From Skeletonema tropicum (taxonomy: Eukaryota > Bacillariophyta > Thalassiosirophyceae > Thalassiosirales > Thalassiosiraceae): a stretch of 64,000 nt of DNA. Location: contig CM074132.1 in the NCBI GenBank assembly GCA_037178625.1, positions 868,001-932,000 of the forward strand, given 5' to 3'. Position numbers and translations under genes: made by a program. Position 1 is the first letter of the stretch; each line of letters opens with the position of its first letter. Below are positions 9,708 through 20,460 of this stretch, piece after piece. The notes under the pieces were generated by a model, which saw only the letters and a program-made list of their open reading frames with translations, was not told the DNA's origin and made no database searches.

Positions 9708-11372
9708 ATGAGTCCACCAATAATCCATCACGACATTGATCTTCTCTCCACTGAGGCAGGAGAAGAAGACGACACTAACAATCGACATCACAACAACAAT
9801 AATGACGATACGGGTGACTTTTCATCATATTGGCAATCTATACCAGATCCTCCCATGATGTTTGACACGGGTTCTTCTGCTTCATCTGCTTCTTTCAAAA
9901 TTTCTTCTTCGAATAATAATAACAACAACTTTGCCATATGTCAAGATGACAACATTAGAGATGATGATCCAAAGGACAATACCCATCCAACCAAGTATCT
10001 TCTGCAGCAATCAGTATCATTGACGCGTTCAGCTTCTACCGCCACCGCGGTAGACGTATCATCGAATGATCAAACAACTTTCGCCAAGAAGAGACTACGA
10101 GATGTTACCAATAATCAAACAACGCAACAAGCATCATCGATTTCGACGAGAACGAAGAAGACGCGAAGGAGTTTACTCCTTCCTTGTGATAACAATGATA
10201 GATGTGATAACAATGATTCATCTACTACTGATACTACTGCTGTTGCTGATGTTGATTTGAAATCATTGTCATGCAACTCTAGCAGTCAACCTGATGCTAT
10301 GGCAACAGCAACAAACGAAGTATCAGCAGCAGCTTCTAGAGACACGGCGTTTTCTCCTAGCCACAGCAACAATAACAAACAAACTCATCAAAGGTTGATA
10401 CAACTAGTAAGAGAATATTGTGCACTACCCACCACCCAAAACAACTACCAACGAATTCATTCACAGCAGGCACGGGAAATTGAACGCTTGTCCAGCTATC
10501 CTATGCCTGGAACGAAGTTTCATATACCAATTACACAAACAGAAACCGCCAGCAATGACCATGAAGATGATGATGATGTAAACAACAATAATGAAAGAAA
10601 AGGAAACAGTACCACCAAAACAAAAGTCACACTGAGACAAGAACTCATTCTACATCTGAAACCAATCGTGCAAGAAATGGAGCACCAGAGAGGAATTGAC
10701 ATGATGGAATCACGTTCTGCAACACAGTGTGAAATGCACAAGAATAAGGGTAGATGTTACTATGTGGATGTAGGTACGGGTGAAGAAGTGGATCCGAGGG
10801 AGTATGAGAGGAGGTATTTGAGATGGATTGAACGGAGGAGGGTGGAACGATTGGAGAATAATAGAAGAAGGAGAGACGATGAAGACTTTGGTATTGTTGG
10901 ACAGAGTGACGAGGAGTTGATGATGTCAACACCTCAGTTGGAAGAAAAAGGGAAAGGAGGGTCAGATTGTGAAGAATCTAGTTTTGACATGGATCAGTCG
11001 GTGAACATGGATGAATCAATGATGTCGTCGGCATCGTCATCTGTGAATGATTCTAAGTCAGAGGTAGACAGGGCAAGTAAAAACACTGAATCAGCAGCAC
11101 AGATCATGGCACCAGCTACTTCTACTGCTGCTGCTGCTGCTGCCACTTCGACTACCACGTCAAGAATCGATGACAACAATGATCCTAGTGCAAATGATAC
11201 CAATGACAATTCTTGCAATACCAATAGCAGGAGTTCATTCCTGGGCTTACCTTCATTACCGCCGTCCAATGACACACGAGTGTTAGAAGCGAGGACTAAA
11301 CTTTGGCGTGCTATAGATGTCGCATTGGAGACTTATTCTAAAGAGATTCTGGCGATTCAACAGGGAAGATAG
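9708..11372 (+). CDS. Unrecognised Asn/Ser/Thr-rich protein with a conserved-looking middle domain
   Basis: A 554-aa single exon starting in an AAAAAAATGAG context. Residues 1–215 are acidic, Asn/Ser/Thr-rich and probably disordered, with a basic KKTRRSLLL patch near 145–153. A compact, less biased domain lies at ~220–385: HQRLIQLVREYCALP, MPGTKFHIPITQTE, KVTLRQELILHLKPIV, and a Cys/aromatic segment around CEMHKNKGRCYYVDVGTGEE followed by YERRYLRWIERRR. Residues ~400–515 are again low complexity, with poly-Ala and Asp/Asn runs. The end (LEARTKLWRAIDVALETYSK) is helical. I do not recognise the family. The basic/acidic composition would suit a nuclear protein, but that is only inference. Confidence 0.7.
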   Translation: MSPPIIHHDIDLLSTEAGEEDDTNNRHHNNNNDDTGDFSSYWQSIPDPPMMFDTGSSASSASFKISSSNNNNNNFAICQDDNIRDDDPKDNTHPTKYLLQQSVSLTRSASTATAVDVSSNDQTTFAKKRLRDVTNNQTTQQASSISTRTKKTRRSLLLPCDNNDRCDNNDSSTTDTTAVADVDLKSLSCNSSSQPDAMATATNEVSAAASRDTAFSPSHSNNNKQTHQRLIQLVREYCALPTTQNNYQRIHSQQAREIERLSSYPMPGTKFHIPITQTETASNDHEDDDDVNNNNERKGNSTTKTKVTLRQELILHLKPIVQEMEHQRGIDMMESRSATQCEMHKNKGRCYYVDVGTGEEVDPREYERRYLRWIERRRVERLENNRRRRDDEDFGIVGQSDEELMMSTPQLEEKGKGGSDCEESSFDMDQSVNMDESMMSSASSSVNDSKSEVDRASKNTESAAQIMAPATSTAAAAAATSTTTSRIDDNNDPSANDTNDNSCNTNSRSSFLGLPSLPPSNDTRVLEARTKLWRAIDVALETYSKEILAIQQGR

Positions 11373-11491
11373 ATGATAATTCGCCGATCAACTATATCTC
11401 ATAAGTAGACCTATCCACTGTGCAATCGCTCTGATAGAAATATTATACTCTGGTTGATTTGGATTTGAAATTTCGGAAAGCCTAAATTTTT

Positions 11492-13336
11492 TTGCATTTG
11501 AATTTCATTCGATCAACGATCGATCCACGCGCTAAGTATCGACGATCATTGATCTTTCCAAACAATGCAATGACTCCACCACTTCATGAGCAGTACAACA
11601 TTCGAAAGCGACAATTGCCATCATGCGCTCCATTCAAATCCAAGTCGTCGTCTACTGGAATATCCAAGCAATTCACTCGACATGAGCTCCAAGATGCCTC
11701 TCGTCGCTTCAAAACCAAGGACATTGCAGCAATGGCCGCATCACGGCAACGAGCAATCCTTGCGGTACAAAAGCAGCGAGAGGCATCGCAGCGTGGGTCA
11801 AATCATGTGGATGCGTGCGGTCAAATGCGGTCGCTGGATGTCGGCGTGAAGATGTGTGCTCGCAAGTACAATGACGCGAAAGCAGAGGCAGACAGGTTGG
11901 ACGACGAAGTCCGATCTCGATGCGATGATCTAATTGGTTTGGAAAGAGAATCAAAGGCGCTTCATGAAATGCTGGAGGGGAATAATTCTGATGCGAGGAA
12001 AATAACACAAATATCGGCAGAGATTAAAGAGACAAATGATTGTTCAGATAAGATTCTTCTCTATCGTCATCAGTTGAATTACATGCGGCAGCGTGCTCGG
12101 AAGAACTCCGTCACAATGGATAGCCACGTAGAAGAAATGTCCGATACGCTATCCTCTGCGGAGAAGGAAAGAGAGTGGAGGAAGAAAATGCTTGCCGAGG
12201 TAGAAAGTGGGCTGTCTAGTGCGTCTATAGAGTTGGATGAGACCAGCCAAGACACAAAGATCGCCGAGGATAGACGGGTGCGTGAGCTTATTACGCTGCG
12301 GTCAGAAGCTGAGGATGCTGCAAGGATGGAGGAATGGAACAGGGAGCGAATGAACACAAATTTGGCACTACACGAATCTTTTCGAGACACTAACAAGGAT
12401 GAGAGGGAACGTCTGCAGAAAGCAATGAGAGAACGCAAAGCTCAATTGCAAGTGTTGCACAAAACGCTCGAAGAAAATGCAGCAAGACTGGGTGAGGTTG
12501 ATGAGTGCCTTGCTCATATCAAGCAAACGACTGGAGTGAATAGTCTAAAGGAAATGATCATGAAAATATCACAGCACGATACAACGCGTCAGCGCTTGGT
12601 AAAGGAGAAGAAAGAAGCTGAGGGGAGGTTGAAGGAAGCTAAGCAATCACTTTCTAACGATCAAGATTCTCTTGATAGAATGAAAACTAATGGAGTAGGT
12701 GATATTGAATGGAATAGGGATGTGCTCGAAGAAATTCAGGCTTCTATCAACGATGAGAAAGCAGAAGTCAAAATTGCAGAGTCTGCAAATGAAAGGCTGG
12801 GGGAACTTCTCGTCGGAATAAGACAGGGCAGTATTGGTCTCTTCAATCGACTGCTGCCGTTCCACTCGACGCTATTTCTCGCGGAAGAGGCACCACAACT
12901 TGGCGATATAGATTTGACCAATGCAACTCAGGTAGCGTCAGAAGTACTTGAAGTGATCCAGTTTACCGAGAAAACCCTTGGAAGGATATTATCAGAGATT
13001 GGAGGCATTCGGCTTGTCCCCAAGTTAGACGCTGGGAGTCAATCAAGACCGCAGACGCCAGGGCAAGATCTAAATTGCCGCGTCTCGCCGAAGGCAGCGG
13101 CTGATAGTCAGGATGTTGCGATACACACTACAACCACAGCAAGGGATAAGGGTACAACGATCGAAGATACTCCCACAAGAAGTGAACTCAAATCCAACTC
13201 TGAAACTTTGAGAGAGAAAAATAGAACCAATAAACATCGCAAAACTCAAGAAAAGGTCACCTTGTATGCTTCGCCGAAGAAAGATATCAGTGATCGAGTG
13301 AACTCTGTATTGGAAGGAAAGCTTTCTCTTGATTAG
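11492..13336 (+). CDS. Long coiled-coil protein of unknown function
   Basis: A 614-aa frame, only 120 bp after the preceding gene on the same strand. The first ATG is at 11492. One at 11570 (MTPPLHEQYNIRKRQ) sits in a better protein context and would give 588 aa. From about residue 85 to 430 it is almost continuous heptad-rich helix with Glu/Lys/Arg/Gln-rich repeats (RLDDEVRSRCDDLIGLERES, ERERLQKAMRERKAQLQVLH). A more globular part at ~440–510 includes IGLFNRLLPFHSTLFLAEEA, followed by a basic Ser/Thr-rich tail. Length and helix content resemble ciliary/centriolar or ODA-docking-complex scaffolds, but no diagnostic motif was found, so no function is assigned. Confidence 0.75.
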   Translation: MHLNFIRSTIDPRAKYRRSLIFPNNAMTPPLHEQYNIRKRQLPSCAPFKSKSSSTGISKQFTRHELQDASRRFKTKDIAAMAASRQRAILAVQKQREASQRGSNHVDACGQMRSLDVGVKMCARKYNDAKAEADRLDDEVRSRCDDLIGLERESKALHEMLEGNNSDARKITQISAEIKETNDCSDKILLYRHQLNYMRQRARKNSVTMDSHVEEMSDTLSSAEKEREWRKKMLAEVESGLSSASIELDETSQDTKIAEDRRVRELITLRSEAEDAARMEEWNRERMNTNLALHESFRDTNKDERERLQKAMRERKAQLQVLHKTLEENAARLGEVDECLAHIKQTTGVNSLKEMIMKISQHDTTRQRLVKEKKEAEGRLKEAKQSLSNDQDSLDRMKTNGVGDIEWNRDVLEEIQASINDEKAEVKIAESANERLGELLVGIRQGSIGLFNRLLPFHSTLFLAEEAPQLGDIDLTNATQVASEVLEVIQFTEKTLGRILSEIGGIRLVPKLDAGSQSRPQTPGQDLNCRVSPKAAADSQDVAIHTTTTARDKGTTIEDTPTRSELKSNSETLREKNRTNKHRKTQEKVTLYASPKKDISDRVNSVLEGKLSLD

Positions 13337-13518
13337 TTGCATAATAATATCGTTTAATTCCGAAGTTCAATTATTGTGTAGATTTGCTTGCTATCGCGCT
13401 TTGTCCTGAAATAATAGCACTCACGATTATGTTAAATGAATATCACTTCTTATCCCCCCTTCCCCCTCCTTCAATCGATTTTTTTGAGTCGCAATGTATG
13501 GAACCGTAAGTAGTCTCC

Positions 13519-16500
13519 CTACCTCTTTTCCTTTCTTGTAAGGTAGTCGTTCCCAAGACCATACAACTCCACAAGCACAGCTTCTTCTCTTTCATCGTTT
13601 CTGACCCCTAATGCCATAATGTTCGTAACCTGGACCCCGATAGCAGTCCACAGCTTGAGATTATTTATCGCATTGGCAACAAGAGCGTCGCTGAACTCTT
13701 CGGGGAACAGGATGCAACAACGTTCAGCGAGCGGAATAATGTACTTATCGAAGAAGGCAATCTGCCCCTGTACCCAAGTCTACGCAGAAAGAGAGTATTA
13801 TCATTGATGTGAGTACTAGAGTGTACGGTACCAGCAACAGAAACTTGCAACTTCAAACTTACCGTGCGAGGATTATCGCATAATTTCTTCCGATGACAAT
13901 CCATAAGCTCCTTGAACAAGCGGAAATTCCACTTGATGAAATTCTCCCAAGACTGACAAAGATGTCCTACGTCTGAGAGGAGCATCAAATGTTCATTCCT
14001 TACACATCTCTTAAGCCCACTGCTTGTCACCCTAAATTCATCTGGGTGCTCGTCTTTCACGGAATCATCCAACCCTACGCCATCAAACAAGTCAGAGATA
14101 TGAGATGCAAGAGGGCAAAGTCCTGCATCAGGGTCTTGATTATCTTGGGCAGCTTTGTATCGCTCGATACCAAGCTTGACGCGGTCCGGAGTGGCAATAT
14201 CAGTGATGAGAATGCTTTGAAACAATGTTCTTGCAAACTCTATCTTATCCATTTCACCGGGTAAGATTGCATTGCGAAGGGATGTTAAATTGTCTCGGAA
14301 AAGAATATCAAGCGCAATATCTATCGAGTTCTTCTCGGCAATGGGAATGCTATCGTCAAACTTTTTGGAGAGAGGATGATCAATTTCTTTCAGGATCTTG
14401 TTCGACATTCCCGTGTGACCCGCGTCATGAACCAAGGCCGCGAATACAAGCGAAAAGCAGTTCAGAGGCACAGGTTCTTCTCCTCCTTCTTCGATGATAG
14501 CCAAAAGCTTGTTCATCGAGGTAGTTACGTGATTAGCATGCGACCAATTGTGAAACTTTGCGTTACCGCTGTAGGTCTCTGACACTTCTTGCACGAACTG
14601 ATTGAGCTGGATCTTCACGGAAATACTCATGTCAGCAGTTGGATCACGTTCTTGCAGTACACGCAGCAAATGATGCTCAAGTAAAGCGCAGGCTCTGAAT
14701 CCCAAGCTGTAATTGTCGTCGGTAGCTGCGACAATTGAAGAAGACGCATGACCCAAACTCGCCCAGTCTTGATTCGTCATCGCATCATAGATCTCCTCTG
14801 ATGTATAATTCCTCTCTTCTGCAGCTGAATCGGCCTCTTTGATTCCGTAGTTCTTCTTTGAAAGATGCGAACTGATCATAGGAGTCTCTACATCCCTCTT
14901 TGCATCTTCAGGGTCATCATTCACATATGAATCCCATGCTCTTGGGCCCGCCCTTTCAATCCAATACGTTGTTTGGTGACCCTTCCCCTTGACTTGCACT
15001 CCAACTATATCCCCTTCAACTCTCTTGGTCATGACAAAGCTTGCCGTGGGTGCATCTTGAAGCAGACGGTAGGTGATGTCTGCGACTTGTATCTTCATCT
15101 ATTACGAAAATGAGGTGCATATGCATGAGATGAATCAGAAACACAAAGTAAATGTCGTGACTTGGAGGTTAGATAAACTCACCTTTTTCGAAGTGCTTTC
15201 CATCCTACTCGCAAAGTTAACAGTGTCGCCAAAAAAGCAGTAACGAGGCATTGAGCGCCCAACAACACCTCCAACAGTAGGTCCTGAAGCCAGACCTGCT
15301 CGGATGAAGATCTAGTATCATGTGAGCAAGGAATTTGTCATAGGTGATAAAAGAGACTTTGAGCAAGTCAAGTGACAATCATTTTATCATCTTACCTGAT
15401 TGCCATCTTTAGTTCTGAATTTTCGAACAAAGTTGACAGCTTCCAATGCAAACAATGCGACACGCTCTGCAGCAAGGGGAGCAGGCACTCTGCTTGGTGC
15501 CCCGCCAACTACCATATATGCATCTAGAACAAGTGGAACAAAGTTATGAGCAAGTGTGTGGCTAGCGGCGACGAGGTGCAATATATACTAACACCTTCTA
15601 AGACTTACCTCCAATTGTCTCAACCTTGTACACGTTGTGTTTTTCTACGAGTTTGTCCAATTCGGTGTAAAGTTCGTTGAGCATCTAGAGCAAGCAAGAG
15701 GGACAGATGTGTCAGAAAGTGCAGAAGCAGCGAGAAGAGATGTGATACATACATCATAGTCCCAGACTTACCTTCATTACTTCAATGGGTCTCATATTTC
15801 CTGCCATATTGGTGAAGCCGACGATGTCAGAGAAAAAGATGGTCACAAGGTTAAACTTTTCAAGCACTGTCTGTCCACGCTGCAATTTCATGATAGCTCT
15901 TCTAGGCATCACTTTGTATAGAAGATTACGGTGAAGTTGCCTCTCTACAAGCTGAAAAGTGATCAAGAAAGAAGAAACGGTGTCAGAGTTATTGAAATGA
16001 GATAGTAATGTATCATCTTAGAAGACAACATATCGTACCGTTGAAGCTGTCAGAAAGGCAAGAACGAAAGACGCGAGAACGATTCCCGCTATTGCCCCAG
16101 GGAACCAGGCAGGCTCCCACCCATCGAGGCTTCCAACCTTGTTTTGCCATTCACCGTGAAGAGATTTCGTTGTCACAATGATAGAATTTTCATCGTTCAG
16201 TTTGTCAGCATGCTCTGACTTGGCTAACGATGCAGAATCGAGGCCAACAGTGGACCCAGAGACTCTCGTTAGATCGAATTCGAGATCACAATCGGCAAAT
16301 CTCTTGTAGATATCCGACTTGTCTTTCATCTTTGTCCAGTCCAAAAAGTTGACGACAAAACCCCTGTTAACGCAAGAAAACGTAAGAAAGTGACAATTGA
16401 GTACAAAGCAAAGAATATGTCGTCGTGTTCAACTAGAGTCAAACCTACTCACCAGGCACCAGCAACTTCAGTACCGTGAACGTTGAGGGTGTCTTGAGTG

Positions 16501-17844
16501 ACATCGGTGTTATCGACATCCCTCCAAATTGCCAAATGACCACAAATCAATTCTGTCATAGGAGGCATGTTAAAGGGGCCGAAGACGTTGAATTGACGGT
16601 TGATAAAGAGGTCTGTCGTAATCATTTTCCACAAAGGGAATGCAGTACTGCCCGTATCTAGCCCGAAGACATTGTTGCTTGCCAATAGAGATTCGCCTTG
16701 AGGAAAGTCATCAGCGTTGAATCCATCAGATGATTCTTGCGCATGAGGCTCGGTGAGGCATGCAACATTATTGGGGAAAAGACGATAACCTACGACAATG
16801 CCATCCAAGTCATTATCTTGATTGACTGGTCGTACGATACTCCTAAACTTGTTGATCATATCTCGATCATCACAAATTCCTGTCACATTGCGCATGGTAA
16901 AATCTGTCTTGTCGGTTCCTGGAACGAGAAGGTTGGGAAACCGCCCAATCTTCTCAGGTAAAGAGTCAAAGTAGCCAGAATGAAGAACTCCTTGTTGAAC
17001 AGAATAGAGAGGAAGCATAGCACGACGAAACTCATCACTGAACCAATTTGCCGTCTCCGTGGCCTGTGATGTGCAAAAAGAAGCAGATATGCATGAGATG
17101 AATCAGAAACATTTAGTAAAGGTCATGACTTGGTGAAGAATACAAACTCACAACAAACTGCGCAGTCGACTTTTGCTTCTCAATATAATTCTCCTTCTCA
17201 GCAGTAATAGCCGCAATTCCGACACCACAGAGCACACCAAATGTCAGCAAACTTATCAACAAGATATGAGGGTATCATATCATCGTAGAAAAGAAGTGCT
17301 GCGTCTCCCACCACCAGGTTAATCCGCAGCGTTTCATGCTCTTGCGGCAATCGTCAACATTATTCTTGCCATCCTCATCGTAGACGGACTCGTCATCATC
17401 AAATGCTCCCTTTCCATCAACACCATCCCATAATGATTCATTGGAGTTCATCAATCTGGACCAGATATTCGACCCAGTAGATGAAGAGTAGTCTGTTCCA
17501 CTCTCAGATCCTGACTGGGGTTCAGTCTCCAATGTTCCGTCATGCGAACCCACGAACGATAAGCGACGGAAGATGCTTCCCTTCTTCGCCGAGCCAACAG
17601 TAGAGCTACGGCGTCTCGCGTTAGCAGTAGCTGTAGCTAATGACCTGGCTGACTCCGAAGGCGTAGCCGCGTTCCCATTGATGTTGTCCGCGAAGTCATC
17701 AGATTCCCTGCGGATCATGGTGCTGATTTGATGATCAACAGAAACATCTCCTGATAATGGCTCTTCGACGGCTCCATCCCAATCAGAAATGGAGAAGCGA
17801 CTGCTGTCGTCTATTTTATCTCTGCCAAGTTTGAGTTTCATCAT
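13519..17844 (-). CDS. Receptor-type guanylate cyclase fused to class I cyclic-nucleotide phosphodiesterase
   Basis: Nine exons: complement(join(13519..13779, 13863..15098, 15183..15311, 15396..15523, 15609..15684, 15772..15951, 16039..16363, 16453..17063, 17152..17844)); introns 83–89 nt, 1212 codons. Order: cytoplasmic Ser-rich N-terminus (1–190), TM1 (~192–212), an extracytoplasmic sensor-like region (~235–520; [12 protein letters not shown] resembles CHASE domains), TM2 (~522–543), class III cyclase (~550–764), PDE (~890–1110). Cyclase metal aspartates are D585 (FFSDIVGF) and D629 (VETIGDAY); E625 and C696 ([10 protein letters not shown]) are the guanine-selecting residues, so cGMP is the predicted product. 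The PDE has [10 protein letters not shown] (~896) and [10 protein letters not shown] (~938). One protein can thus synthesise and hydrolyse cGMP. Oddity: codon 190 (17275–17277) is an in-frame TGA just before TM1, described separately. Confidence 0.85.
17275..17277 (-). other. In-frame TGA codon in the cyclase–PDE gene
   Basis: The first exon reads ...HFFSTMI, then TGA, then [20 protein letters not shown] in the same frame up to a good splice donor at 17151. The reading frame and membrane segment continue across the stop, so this looks like a CGA-to-TGA change, a sequencing error, or readthrough. A frame-preserving 63-nt intron (GTGGTGGG... to ...GATAAG) could remove the TGA, but its donor is weak and it is shorter than every other intron in the gene. 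Confidence 0.75.
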
Positions 17845-18413
17845 TATTAGGTAATAATTATGATGCGGTGATGTTCACCTCCAGAGTCCAGAGATTATTG
17901 CAATCGTTTTTGTGTCAAAATGGACTAAGTACATTATCTCTAGAGACTTCCTGCAAGTTTTTTGTACCGAAGTACAAGCACTTTTTGTGATCGTACTTCG
18001 AAGAAGCTTGAACTGTTCGTGAACCAAGATGTCGCAAAGAATCGTAGAAAGTGTCTCACTGGACTATAAATAGACGAGGTCTTAGAACATTGTTTAGCGA
18101 CATTATCACGGAGAGGATATCTATCGCACTTTTTTGAAGTCTGTGCAGTATTAGATCGGAACCGTTCGTGAACTAAGATGTTATAAAGAATCATAGTAAG
18201 TGTCCGACTGGAACCAAATGAGGTCATCGCCGCTCTCTACTAATATCATCGAAATGAGAGGTCATACATCGCCGTCTAACATACTCCTATACTATGGAAC
18301 TCATCTTCAATGAGAACTCTAGAAATACTCCTTCTCTCTTGTCTCTTGGGTGCGGTGCGCCTTCGCGAGGTAAAGCATCATCATCATCTCTATCTATCAA
18401 TCATTATTCAGCA
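17845..18413. other. Intergenic region with a diverged direct repeat
   Basis: Upstream flank of the cyclase gene. Two related segments of about 57 bp lie 150 bp apart (18010–18065 and 18159–18215), both starting GAAC[T/C]GTTCGTGAAC and ending in GTGTC..ACTGGA. No gene is supported here; the short minus-strand open frame across these repeats lacks protein-like composition. Confidence 0.4.
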
Positions 18414-18773
18414 CTAGCCTCGCTGACGCTCGTCTAGCCGCTGCGCGGGTTTTCTAAATAAGAGAGGAGGCACCGGCTATCTACTACGATATTGATTGTG
18501 TCTACTTATATACATAGCAGTATTCAAATAGTACGTTATGTAACACTTTAATAATTATGTAATAAAGGTTGTACATTGCCTTCTACGAATGCTGTGTAGT
18601 GATTACTGAGACACGGTTGGGAGAATATTGATTTATGTGAGAGGGATTATCTATGAAGAGGTTTAATGTGAACGTGTGGAAACGATTGAAGACAGGTAGG
18701 AAGAAATTAGAGCGAGATGTAAATCATTTGGTGAAATAATATTCTACAGGACTGTTAGTATGATTTGGCAGAG

Positions 18774-19340
18774 TTAGTACCCACTCTCGGATTCCTTCTT
18801 AATGTTGGTGAAAGTGGTGATGTAATTGACGTTAGAAGTGAGAGCCTTGTTGTACAATGTAAGAGTATCATGTTCATTTCTGATATTGTTGAGGGTTTCA
18901 AGATCGACCCCAGAACTCTGTGCTAAGTTACACACAATATCAAATTTTGTTTTCCAGTTAGTCAAGGAGCAATTGACCTGTTCGATCGTGGTCTTTGCAT
19001 CATCCAAATCCTCCTGTACGTTGTTGAGGATGTTGGAGACATGGATGAGGTGTGTTTGGAGATGAAGGTTGATCTCGGCAGAGGATAGGGTGGTATCACA
19101 TTGCACCTCCCCTTGAGAGTAGATACCTGTGTAAGAAACGCCGTGTTCTGGGTAGAACATTGTTCCGAATCCGTGTTCTTGGCCAAATTTGAAGTTACCG
19201 ATGTACCAAATTGAAGAGTATCCATCTTTTTGTGGGATGCTAAAAAAGCCAAAGCCATGAGGCATATCATTTTCTGTAGCATCACCGATGTAGAGACCAC
19301 CGTAGTAGCGGAAAACGGATGTGTATGGAGGCAACTTCAT
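18774..19340 (-). CDS. MORN-repeat protein with C-terminal coiled coil
   Basis: 188 aa. The first ~75 residues contain three MORN-type repeats: YYGGLYIGDATENDMPHGFG, WYIGNFKFGQEHGFGTMFY and VSYTGIYSQGE. MORN repeats bind membranes or act as protein scaffolds at plasma-membrane and cytoskeletal junctions. Residues ~80–185 are mostly helical (LQTHLIHVSNILNNVQEDLD, then a further coiled-coil segment). It is short for the family and has no catalytic domain. The gene lies inside a mobile or duplicated unit; a 5'-truncated, otherwise almost identical copy sits at about 61860–62320 on the opposite strand. Whether it is expressed cargo or a captured fragment is not known. Confidence 0.6.
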   Translation of the reverse strand: MKLPPYTSVFRYYGGLYIGDATENDMPHGFGFFSIPQKDGYSSIWYIGNFKFGQEHGFGTMFYPEHGVSYTGIYSQGEVQCDTTLSSAEINLHLQTHLIHVSNILNNVQEDLDDAKTTIEQVNCSLTNWKTKFDIVCNLAQSSGVDLETLNNIRNEHDTLTLYNKALTSNVNYITTFTNIKKESESGY

Positions 19341-20042
19341 GGATGAAATGTTTCTGAGGAGTGTACATTATTTTATGAGAGAAGGTGCAGGTAGGGTGAA
19401 GGATGTGAGAGTTGTCATGTTGGCGTAGTTGATGTCATAGGTAGGCTCCTGGTGTCATGCCATGTCATGGTGAAAGGCTGGTGAAAGGAGTTCTCTATAC
19501 TCCTGTCAAGCGTCTGAAGCTCTATCCTGTCATTACATATCATCTGTCAGGAGCTGTCAAGGAGCTGTCAAGGAGCTGTCAAGGAGCGTCGATAGATGGC
19601 GGGAGAGAGATGAGAGAGAGAGAGACGAGAGAGACGAGAAAGCTGGTAGAATGTCGGACGGAATTGTGTGAACGGAAAATTGAAAATTGATTTATTTCGT
19701 TTTTTGGGTCTGTCTCCTTCCTTCTTCCCCGAATCTTGATGGGTGTTTGTTGTGATATCAGATTCGTCATTGAAAGAGTGAGGCAGCTTCCCTAAGGTAT
19801 ATAGAAACTTGCAATACTATCCTAGTAGATAGTGATGTGACGAAATATTAGTAAGGTTGAAAAGGATGAGTTCTGTAACTGGTGTTGTGACGAAAGAGAG
19901 GAGGCAATTCGTTGATAATTCGGAGAAAATTTCTCTTCCTGTTCCGTTCTTGCGGACCCTGTTCGAGCATGGGCATGAGGTTTTATGGATCAATTACGGG
20001 CAAGACGGATTTTTGAATGCTGTATCGAATCATTTGGCGTTG

Positions 20043-20330
20043 AACAATCAAATCTAAGCCAATCAAAGAAAGAGTCAATCGAAAATTCTAAAAACGGGGG
20101 GGCAAGGGGGGGTGTCCCCCCCTGAACAATCAAATCTAAGCCAATCAAAGAAAGAGTCAATCGAAAATCCTAAAAACGGGGGGGGCAAGGGGGGGTGTCC
20201 GTCCCCCCTGAACAATCAAATCTAAGCCAATCAAAGAAAGAGTCAATCGAAAATTCTAAAAACGGGGGGGGCAAGGGGTCAAATCAAGCCAATCAAAGAA
20301 AGAGTCGATCGAAAATGCCCGTGAAGGCCA
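20043..20330. repeat. Tandem repeat of ~73–84 bp with long G runs
   Basis: About 3.5 units, each built as CAATCAAATCTAAGCC, AATCAAAGAAAGAGTCAATC, GAAAATTCTAAAAACG and a G7–8 CAAGG(G) run, some with a trailing TGTCCCCCC. The G run followed by a C run gives a potential G-rich hairpin. One unit is kept in the inverted copy at 61600–61680. It is followed by a CGAC microsatellite (20350–20380). Confidence 0.75.
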
Positions 20331-20460
20331 AAGGACACGCCAAAGGGCCCGGACGGACCGACCGACCGACCGACCGAACGACTTAGCTCCTCTCATTATT
20401 TAGATCATTCAGCGATGCACGACCATGCCCAAAATTGGTGAATTTGTCGTTGCCATTGAG

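Larger units (their letters stand above)
18414..20397 (-). mobile_element. Copy A of a duplicated MORN-gene-carrying unit
   Basis: The outer limits are set by comparison with the inverted copy B at 61533–62680. Shared sequence covers 18414–19233 (gene and 3' flank, ending GAGGCTAG on the minus strand) and about 20270–20397 (a CGAC-repeat end reading AATGAGAGGAGCTAAGTCG on the minus strand). The 1.04 kb between these (19234–20270) is missing from copy B. Copy A has no clear target duplication at these limits. Near-identity of the two copies implies recent movement or duplication. No transposase is visible. Confidence 0.55.

Noticed and set aside
11571..12438. Minus-strand ORFs opposite the coiled-coil gene
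   Set aside because: Ser-rich reverse shadows of Glu/Lys/Arg codons in the plus-strand coiled coil.
17275..17277. TGA read as selenocysteine
   Set aside because: Selenocysteine has no role in a cyclase N-terminus next to a membrane segment, and no SECIS element was identified; nonsense, readthrough or an error is more likely.
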